From NCBI RefSeq assembly GCF_014650775.1, contig NZ_BMVP01000001.1, positions 248,001 to 312,000 on the forward strand: a stretch of DNA of 64,000 nucleotides, given 5' to 3'. Of this stretch, positions 58,305 through 64,000 are shown one piece after another. Both the position numbers and the translations under genes were made by a program. Position 1 is the stretch's first letter; every line of letters starts with the position of its first letter. The notes beneath the pieces were generated by a model. That model made no database searches. It saw only the letters and a list, made by a program, of their open reading frames with translations, and was not told where the DNA came from. This stretch comes from Streptomyces cirratus (GTDB taxonomy: Bacteria > Actinomycetota > Actinomycetes > Streptomycetales > Streptomycetaceae).

Positions 58305-60697
58305 GCGGGCAAGCACGGCTGACGCTCTTCGCACTGCTGGCGACGCTGCTCACCGCCTGGTCGCTGACGCCGCTGGTGGAGTCGCCCGGCTGGCTGGTGC
58401 AGGCGGCGCTGCTGCTGGCCGTGCAGAGCCTGGTCGGCGCCGGAGCCCGGCGGGTGCCGCTGGCCCGTTCCCTGACCGTCGGCGCGCAGTTCCTGGCGTC
58501 CCTCCTGCTCCTCGCGGTCCTGTTCGCGGGGAAGGCGGAGAACCCCGCGGGCGGGGTGCTGGGCTACCTGCTCACCGACTTCGGGTCGCTGTTCGGGCAG
58601 GGCCTGCGGGACGTCGGCGAGTTCGCCATACCGGCCCCGACGACCGACGGCATCCGGCTGCTGCTGCTGTCCGGGGTGCTGCTGATCGGGCTGCTCGTGG
58701 ACCTGCTGGCCGTGACGATGCGGTCGGCCGCGGCGGCCGGGTTGCCGCTGCTCGCGCTGTACTCGGTGGCCGCCGGGCTGTCGGCGAGCCGCGGCGGCGC
58801 CTGGCTCGCCTTCTTGCTGGCCGGCTGCGGCTACCTGATGCTGCTGCTGTCCGAGAGCCGCGACCGGCTCGCCCAGTGGGGCCGGGTGTTCGGCGGGGCC
58901 GCACCGGGGCCCGTGGGCGGCGGGGGCGGCGGTCAGGCCGTGGCGCCCGTACGCACCGGACGGCGCATCGGCGCGGTCGCCCTGGGCCTGGCGCTGGTGG
59001 CGCCGGTGGCGCTGCCCGCCATGGGCGGCGGGATGCTGGGGGGCGGCGCAGACGGCGACGGCAACGGCCCCGGCGGCGGGACCATCTCGGCGGTGAACCC
59101 GCTGGTCTCCCTCCAGAGCAGCCTCAACGCCCAGGACAACCGGGTCGTGCTGCGCTACCGCAGCGACAGCCCCCAGCTTTCCGAGCAGTACCTGCGGATC
59201 CTGGCGCTCGACGAGTTCGACGGCGTCAAGTGGGAGGCCTCCGGGCGGCCCCTGACGGACGTCCCCCCGCGGCTGCCCAACCCTCAGGGGCTGAGCAACC
59301 AGGAGGTCAGGCGCGGCGCGACCGAGGTGCGCACGACCGTCTCGGCGGCCGAAACGTACGCCCAGCGCTACCTGCCGATGCCGTACCCGGCGACGCAGGT
59401 GGACATCGGCGGGAAGTGGCGCTTCGAGCCGGTCGGCCGGACGCTGGTCGGCGACCAGCTCGGCAAGGACGGCTTCCAGAACGTGCAGGGCGCCCAGTAC
59501 ACGGTCCGCAGCCTGCTGCTCCGGCCGACGGCGGAGCAGCTCCAGCACGCCCCGCCGACGGACCCGCTCGTCATGAACGAGTACACGAGGCTGCCGGACA
59601 ACCTGCCGGCGGTCGTCGGCGACACGGCCCGGCGCGTCACCCAGGGCGCGAAGGACAACTACACGCGGGCCGTGATGCTCCAGGACTTCTTCGCGGTGAG
59701 CGGCGGATTCCGCTACGACACGCGGGTGTCCTCGGGGACGGGTTCCCAGGCCATCGTCCGGTTCCTCCAGGACAAGGAGGGCTTCTGCATCCACTTCTCG
59801 TTCTCGATGGCGGCGATGGCGCGCTCGCTCGGCATCCCGGCGCGGGTCGCGGTCGGTTTCACACCGGGCACCAAGCAGTCGGACGGCAGCGTGAACGTGA
59901 CGATGCGCGACGCGCACGCCTGGCCGGAGCTGTACTTCGAGGGCGTGGGCTGGACCCGGTTCGAGCCGACGCCCCGGTCCGGGATCTCGCTGCCGGACTA
60001 CGGCGGCACCGACACCCCGGCGGCCCAGCCGTCCGCATCGTCCGCCCTGCCGTCGCAGAACGCGTCGGAGCCGGCGACGTCGCCCTCGCAGTCGGACGCG
60101 TGCCCGCCGGACCTCAAGAGGCTCGGAGAGTGCGGGACCCCGGTGGGCGGGCACGACGCGGGAGCGGGTTCGGGCGGTGTGTCGGCCCTCGGCGTGCTGG
60201 GCTGGGCGGCGGGCGGCCTGTTGCTGCTGTCGCTGCCCGTGCTCCCGCTGTTGTGGCGCAGGCGGCTGCGGACGCGGCGGCTGGCGGCGGGGGACGTGCT
60301 GCTCGCCTGGCGGGAGCTGGGTGACGCCGCCTGGGACGTGAACATCCCGCCGGACGGGGCGCTGTCGCCCCGGCGGGCGGCCGGGCGCACCGTGGAGCGC
60401 GGGCGGCTGGAAGGCGAGGCGGCCCGGGCGGTGCACCGGGTCGCGGACGCGGTGGAGCGGGCCCTGTACGCCCCGCCCGGGGCCGCGTTCCGGCACGAGG
60501 GGCTGGCGGACGACGTGCTGCTGGCGCGGGCCGGGCTGCTGGCGGCGGTGTCCCGGGGCACCCGCCTGCGGGCGCTGCTGCTGCCGCGGTCGGCGGCCCG
60601 GGTGGGCTGGGCGGTCTCGGCCCGGTGGTCGGCGTTCGCCTCGGCGCTCTCGGCGCGCCTGGCGGCGGTCCGGCTACCGCTGCGGGGGCGGGGCTGA
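58301..60697 (+). CDS. Membrane transglutaminase-like protein (TgpA/DUF3488 type)
   Basis: 798 aa. Five to six N-terminal membrane helices (to about 250), an extracytoplasmic domain, the transglutaminase core with C496 (GFCIHFSFSMAAMA) and H539 (DAHAWPELY), third residue likely the acidic one in GWTRFEPTP, then a Pro/Ser linker, another helix (about 625-650) and a C-terminal cytoplasmic domain. Papain-like fold proteins of this kind may crosslink or cleave envelope proteins; function in actinobacteria is unknown. ATG at 58301 overlaps DUF58 (ATGA). Closed by the terminator at 60762. Confidence 0.92.
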   Translation: MSGQARLTLFALLATLLTAWSLTPLVESPGWLVQAALLLAVQSLVGAGARRVPLARSLTVGAQFLASLLLLAVLFAGKAENPAGGVLGYLLTDFGSLFGQGLRDVGEFAIPAPTTDGIRLLLLSGVLLIGLLVDLLAVTMRSAAAAGLPLLALYSVAAGLSASRGGAWLAFLLAGCGYLMLLLSESRDRLAQWGRVFGGAAPGPVGGGGGGQAVAPVRTGRRIGAVALGLALVAPVALPAMGGGMLGGGADGDGNGPGGGTISAVNPLVSLQSSLNAQDNRVVLRYRSDSPQLSEQYLRILALDEFDGVKWEASGRPLTDVPPRLPNPQGLSNQEVRRGATEVRTTVSAAETYAQRYLPMPYPATQVDIGGKWRFEPVGRTLVGDQLGKDGFQNVQGAQYTVRSLLLRPTAEQLQHAPPTDPLVMNEYTRLPDNLPAVVGDTARRVTQGAKDNYTRAVMLQDFFAVSGGFRYDTRVSSGTGSQAIVRFLQDKEGFCIHFSFSMAAMARSLGIPARVAVGFTPGTKQSDGSVNVTMRDAHAWPELYFEGVGWTRFEPTPRSGISLPDYGGTDTPAAQPSASSALPSQNASEPATSPSQSDACPPDLKRLGECGTPVGGHDAGAGSGGVSALGVLGWAAGGLLLLSLPVLPLLWRRRLRTRRLAAGDVLLAWRELGDAAWDVNIPPDGALSPRRAAGRTVERGRLEGEAARAVHRVADAVERALYAPPGAAFRHEGLADDVLLARAGLLAAVSRGTRLRALLLPRSAARVGWAVSARWSAFASALSARLAAVRLPLRGRG

Positions 60698-60761
60698 GGG
60701 GCTGAGGGGTTTGGGAGGGCGCTGAGCGGCTGGGCGGCTGGGCGGCTTACGGACGGAACGC

Positions 60762-60802
60762 CGGTGCGGCGGGGCTCGATCCCCCCGAGCCCCGCCGCAC
60801 CG
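60762..60802. terminator. Perfect 17-bp hairpin after the transglutaminase operon
   Basis: Arms 60762-60778 and 60786-60802, 7-nt loop. It sits between convergent genes (transglutaminase and TetR) in a 345-bp gap; direct GCTGAGGGG / GGCTGGGCG short repeats (60694-60744) precede it. Confidence 0.9.
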
Positions 60803-60934
60803 CGTGCCCACCGGGTTCCCCCTCCCGGTGCTGGACGAGGACCCGGTCCCGCTCCGCGGCCCCGTGTCCGCGGTGCGGGCCGAGCGGCCCCGTCCGTCGC
60901 CCCCAGTCTGCTGTCCGCGCAGGTGGGAGCCCAT

Positions 60935-60985
60935 CCGTACAGGTACTCATTTCGCCGCCCGGGGGCGTCTAGGTACGGATACTCA
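60935..60985. promoter_or_regulatory. Duplicated GTACNNNTACTCA motif
   Basis: GTACAGGTACTCA (60937-60949) and GTACGGATACTCA (60973-60985) occur 36 bp apart with a CCGCCCGGGGGCG inverted repeat between them, in the non-coding gap downstream of tetR. Role unknown; may be an extra terminator or a binding site. Confidence 0.35.
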
Positions 60986-61042
60986 GTTCTACGCCGCGAC
61001 CGGGGTCCGGCGGCACCGCCGACCGGGGGTCACCCTCCGGTG

Positions 61043-61690
61043 TCAGCGGCTCCCGCTGACACGGCCCCGCAGCAGCAGCGACAGCGCCGAGTGCACGTCG
61101 TCCAACGAGCGCTCGCTCTGGAAGGACTGCCAGTCCAGTGCGGCCACCAGAACCATGCCGACCATCGCCGCCGCCGTCAGCGGCACGTCGATCTCCGCGC
61201 TGAGTTCCCCGCGCTCCACGCCCTCGCGCAGCACGGTCTCCACGACGGCGACCGCCTCCCGGCGGACCACCATCAGCGTGGACTGCCACGCCCTGTTGGT
61301 CCGCCACAGCTCGGCCACGTACAGCTGGGTGAAGGCCGGGTAGCGGTCGATGAAGACCAGGCCCGCACGGATCATCTCGTCCAGCGCCTCGACCCGGGTG
61401 CCGCCCCGCGCCTCGGTGGACTCCGCCGCTTCCCGCAGCGAGGCGGTCAGCAGCCCCACCCCGTGGCGCAGCAATTCCTCGAAGAGGTCGGTCTTGCTCG
61501 CGAAGTTGTAGTAGACCGTGCCCTTGGCGACGCCCGCCCGCTCGGCGATCTCGTCGACCGTGGTCGCGGAGAATCCCTGCTCGGCGATGAGGGTGACGGC
61601 TGCTTCGTAGAGCTTCTGCCGGGTCGCCCGCCGTCGGCCGCTGCCGGTACCCGTACCGGTGCTGCTGCTTTCCATGGCGCTGATTCTCAC
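61043..61690 (-). CDS. TetR family transcriptional regulator
   Basis: 215 aa. HTH ARQKLYEAAVTLIAEQGFSATTVDEIAERAGVAKGTVYYNF (about 22-65) is classical; the helical C-terminal domain contains an AMVGMVLVAALDWQSF dimer helix. GTG at 61690 with GGGAG upstream. It starts 14 bp after the stop of the YhgE/Pip gene on the same strand and is expected to control that transport operon, as is usual for YhgE/TetR pairs; ligand unknown. Confidence 0.93.
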   Translation of the reverse strand: MRISAMESSSTGTGTGSGRRRATRQKLYEAAVTLIAEQGFSATTVDEIAERAGVAKGTVYYNFASKTDLFEELLRHGVGLLTASLREAAESTEARGGTRVEALDEMIRAGLVFIDRYPAFTQLYVAELWRTNRAWQSTLMVVRREAVAVVETVLREGVERGELSAEIDVPLTAAAMVGMVLVAALDWQSFQSERSLDDVHSALSLLLRGRVSGSR

Positions 61691-61704
61691 AGGTCACCGG
61701 CTCC

Positions 61705-63792
61705 CTAAAGGCTCAGTTCGGGGTGCAGCCGGTCCATCGTCCACACCTGCTTGCCGCGGGCGGCGAGGGCGGTGAGGGCGAGCGCCCCGGCCGTGAAGGC
61801 CGCCAGTACCGCGCAGCCCGTCCACACCGGCGTCAGGTCGCCGCCGGTGATCAGGCGGCGCAGGCCCTCGACGACGTACGACATCGGCAGGTACGGGTGG
61901 ACCGCGTTGAAGAAGCCCGGGCTGGTCTGGACGGGGTACGTGCCGCCCGCCGAGGTCAGCTGGAGCATCAGGAAGGCGAGGACCAGGATGCGTCCGGCCG
62001 CACCGAACTTGGCGTTGAGCCACTGGACGATCGCGGCGAAGCAGCCGGTCACCAGCGCCAGGAAGGCGATGGTCAGCGCCGGGCGGGCCATCTCCAGCCC
62101 GAGGCCCCAATGGAGTACGGACATCAGCGCCGCGACCTGCGCGACGCCGATCCCCGCCACGGGCAGCCAGCCCGCGAAGGCGATCCTCCACGGCGAGGCG
62201 CCGGTGGCCAGCGCCCGCTTGTTGAGGGGCGCGATCAGCATGTAGGCGACCATCGCGCCGACCCAGAGGGAGAGCGGGATGAAGTACGGGGCGAAGCCGG
62301 TGCCGTAGTTGGGCGCCCGGTGCAGGGACTGGTTGGCGAGCCGGACCGGGTCGGCCATCACCTGGGTACGGGCGTCGCGCGCCTGCTGGTCGTAGTCGGG
62401 GATCTTGCCGACGCCGTCGTGCAGACCGCCGGCCAGCTCGCCGGTGCCGTCCACCAGTTTGTACATGCCGCCGTCGAGGGTGTGGGCGCCGTCCCCGAGC
62501 TTGCCGACGCCTTCGCCGAGGGCGCCGGAGCCGCCGGTGGCGGTACCGAGCCCGGTGTGCAGCTTGGCCATGCCCGAGGCGACCTGGTGGGCGCCGGAGT
62601 TGAGGGCGTTGACCTTGGTGACGGCCGATTCGAGGTCGGAGGAGAGGCCGGGGGCGGCCGCGGCGAGCTCGTTGGCCTTCGTCTCCAGGTCGGCGAGCTG
62701 GCCGCGGAGCGTGGTCAGGTCGCCGTTGGTGTCCTTGACGACGGTGTTGACGTCTGCGGCCAGCAGGGCGCCCTCGGCCGCGTCGTCCTTGATCTTCTTG
62801 AGGTCGGGGCAGGAGGCGAGGCGCGGCTCGGCGCCCGGGGTGACGCAGTGGTCGGTGTAGTACTTGTCGGTGCCGGTGGCGACCCGCTTGGTGACGACCG
62901 CCGCGGCGGGGGCCTTCTCGGCGAACTTGCCGAGGTGGTTGTTGACCACCTTGGCGGTGTCGGCGACGAGCCGGGCGGTGTCGGCGAGGGACTTGGGGTC
63001 CTTGACGAAGGGGCGCGCCTTCACCGCGGCGCCGTTGACCTTGTCGGCGACCATCTGGGTGCCGTCGGCGACCTCGGACGCACCGGTCTCCAGCTGGCCG
63101 GCGGCGGAGTTCAGCTTCTTGAGGCCGCCGGTGAGTTCACCGGACTTCTCCTTGGCCGTGTCGAGGCCGTCGGCGAGTTCCTTGGCGCCCTGCTGGGCCT
63201 TGCCCGCGCCGTCCTTGAGCTTGTCGGCGCCGTCGGCGGCCTCGGCGGTCTTGTCGTGGAGGTCGGAGAAGCTGACGAAGATCTTGTCGAGGAAGCCGCG
63301 GGAGGCGTTGGTGGACGCGGCCGCGCGGACCTCGGAGAAGACGGTCTTCGAGATCGAACCGACGATGTAGTTGTTCGCGTCGTTGGTGCGGACCTGGAGG
63401 GCGCTGGTGGCGGGGTCCGCGCCGGAGCTGGAGGCGATCTTGCTGCTGAAGTCCGCTGGCATGGTGAGGGAGAGGTAGTACTTCCCGTGCTCCAGACCCT
63501 TGGCCGCCTCGTCGGCGTTCACCTCGCGCCAGTCGAAGGTCTTGCTGCTGTGGAGCTTCTTGGTGATCTCGTCGCCCGCGGTGATGCGCTTGCCGTCGAC
63601 GGTGGCGCCGCGGTCGGCGTTGACGAGGGCGACGGGGATCTTGTCGAGACGGCTGTACGGGTCCCAGAAGGAGCAGAGGTAGAGCGCGCCGTAGAGCAGG
63701 GGCAGGAGGAGCAGCGCGACGAGGGCTGCGGCGGGGAGCTTGCCCCGGCCGAACCGCTTGAGCTCAAGCGCGGCGAGCTTCGGTGAACGCAT
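61705..63792 (-). CDS. YhgE/Pip-domain membrane protein
   Basis: 695 aa. N-terminal membrane helix (about 17-38), the YhgE segment (ALVNADRGATVDGKRITAGDEI), a long extracytoplasmic alanine-rich coiled coil with heptad-like GADKLKDGAGKAQQGAKELADG repeats (about 180-480) and five C-terminal helices (ABC-2-like). Members resemble phage-infection protein and type VII/ESX-adjacent or drug-export permeases. ATG at 63792 with GAAGGGGG upstream; it overlaps the end of the upstream gene by 29 nt. Confidence 0.93.
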   Translation of the reverse strand: MRSPKLAALELKRFGRGKLPAAALVALLLLPLLYGALYLCSFWDPYSRLDKIPVALVNADRGATVDGKRITAGDEITKKLHSSKTFDWREVNADEAAKGLEHGKYYLSLTMPADFSSKIASSSGADPATSALQVRTNDANNYIVGSISKTVFSEVRAAASTNASRGFLDKIFVSFSDLHDKTAEAADGADKLKDGAGKAQQGAKELADGLDTAKEKSGELTGGLKKLNSAAGQLETGASEVADGTQMVADKVNGAAVKARPFVKDPKSLADTARLVADTAKVVNNHLGKFAEKAPAAAVVTKRVATGTDKYYTDHCVTPGAEPRLASCPDLKKIKDDAAEGALLAADVNTVVKDTNGDLTTLRGQLADLETKANELAAAAPGLSSDLESAVTKVNALNSGAHQVASGMAKLHTGLGTATGGSGALGEGVGKLGDGAHTLDGGMYKLVDGTGELAGGLHDGVGKIPDYDQQARDARTQVMADPVRLANQSLHRAPNYGTGFAPYFIPLSLWVGAMVAYMLIAPLNKRALATGASPWRIAFAGWLPVAGIGVAQVAALMSVLHWGLGLEMARPALTIAFLALVTGCFAAIVQWLNAKFGAAGRILVLAFLMLQLTSAGGTYPVQTSPGFFNAVHPYLPMSYVVEGLRRLITGGDLTPVWTGCAVLAAFTAGALALTALAARGKQVWTMDRLHPELSL

Positions 63793-64000
63793 CGTCGGCC
63801 CCCTTCGTGTCGGTGTCGGCGTCGGCGTCGGCGTTGTGGTCGGCGGCCGCGGCGGCGGTGTCGCTCGCGCCTTCGCCGGGCGTGTTTTCGTCAGGGGCCT
63901 CGGCGGCGGGCGGCGTGGCTTCGGCGGCCTCGGCGGCTTCCGCGGGGCGCGGCGTGGCCCTGCCGGCCGCGGCAGAGTCGGCGGCCCTGAGGGAGTCGGC
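63764..64000 (-). CDS. C-terminal end of an upstream gene, cut by the window edge
   Basis: The last 78 codons of a minus-strand gene, ending TGA at 63764 and overlapping the YhgE start by 29 nt. The visible part is low-complexity, acidic and alanine-rich (for example AEAAEAAEATPPAAEAPDEN, DADADTDTKGADDAFTEARR A) and gives no family. In streptomycetes the gene before a YhgE/Pip gene is frequently an ABC ATPase; this is only an expectation. Confidence 0.7.
   Translation of the reverse strand, partial: ADSLRAADSAAAGRATPRPAEAAEAAEATPPAAEAPDENTPGEGASDTAAAAADHNADADADTDTKGADDAFTEARRA

Noticed and set aside
57983..60496. 837-residue minus-strand frame opposite the transglutaminase gene
   Set aside because: Antisense frame; the plus-strand gene has catalytic residues and coupled starts.
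63808..63835. GTCGGCGTCGGC tandem repeat as a mobile or regulatory repeat
   Set aside because: It is coding: on the minus strand it reads DADADADTD in the tail of the partial upstream gene.

Overview
The window is a very GC-rich (roughly 72% by impression), high-GC3 chromosomal segment with Streptomyces gene content and gene order: a his cluster using the bifunctional PriA isomerase, an ftsA-less and murC-less division/cell-wall (dcw) cluster, a DivIVA with a Gln/Met/Pro-rich linker, and frequent GTG starts with 4-nt GTGA/ATGA overlaps. No transposase, CRISPR array, tRNA or rRNA was seen. It is mostly core genome; the unusual material lies in small proteins, repeats, RNA leaders and a few intergenic insertions.

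Layout. 1-8437: amino-acid biosynthesis, transcribed leftward: hisD-hisC-hisB-(55-aa membrane protein)-hisH-priA-ridA-hisF, then a TIGR03085-type gene on the opposite strand, then hisI-trpE and the first codons of a probable Trp-region membrane gene. 8478-15762: a palindrome upstream of hisD, a beta-helix/membrane protein, a Lon-N-domain protein, a YbaK deacylase, a DUF2567-like membrane protein, an ABC-2 exporter pair, a NYN-domain protein and a 54-aa basic microprotein. 15784-19326: dnaE. 19487-28819: DUF2252 protein, membrane protein, DsbA-like thioredoxin, PhoD phosphatase, M43 metalloprotease, dienelactone-hydrolase-like protein, MscS channel and CPA1 antiporter. 29113-32399: GNAT, RluA-type pseudouridine synthase, lspA and a DksA/TraR zinc-finger protein with a histone-H1-like tail. 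32693-36102: T-box leader and ileS. 36421-54830: divIVA-yggT-sepF-yggS-pgeF-ftsZ-ftsQ-murG-ftsW-murD-mraY-murF-murE-ftsI-ftsL-rsmH, listed left to right and transcribed leftward from rsmH. 55227-60697: beta-carbonic anhydrase, then a coupled MoxR-DUF58-transglutaminase operon. 61043-64000: TetR regulator, YhgE/Pip membrane protein and the C-terminal end of an upstream gene.

How the parts work together. The his genes cover the steps HisI, PriA(HisA), HisH/HisF, HisB, HisC and HisD; the embedded RidA probably clears reactive imines. PriA is expected to serve tryptophan synthesis as well, which links it to trpE. The dcw cluster makes lipid II precursors (MurE, MurF, MraY, MurD, MurG), septal synthase (FtsW/FtsI), division scaffold (FtsZ, SepF, FtsQ, FtsL) and polar-growth scaffold (DivIVA). 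ileS is probably controlled by tRNA-Ile through a translational class of T-box.

Most notable for follow-up: (i) about 435 bp of unexpected DNA between ftsL and ftsI whose base-periodicity looks coding on the strand opposite to the dcw genes; (ii) a DksA-type protein with a roughly 250-residue Lys/Ala/Thr tail containing an 18-bp coding tandem repeat; (iii) a palindromic mini-repeat inserted in frame in trpE; (iv) a family of dispersed short intergenic repeats; (v) strong inverted repeats upstream of rsmH and in the ftsZ leader.
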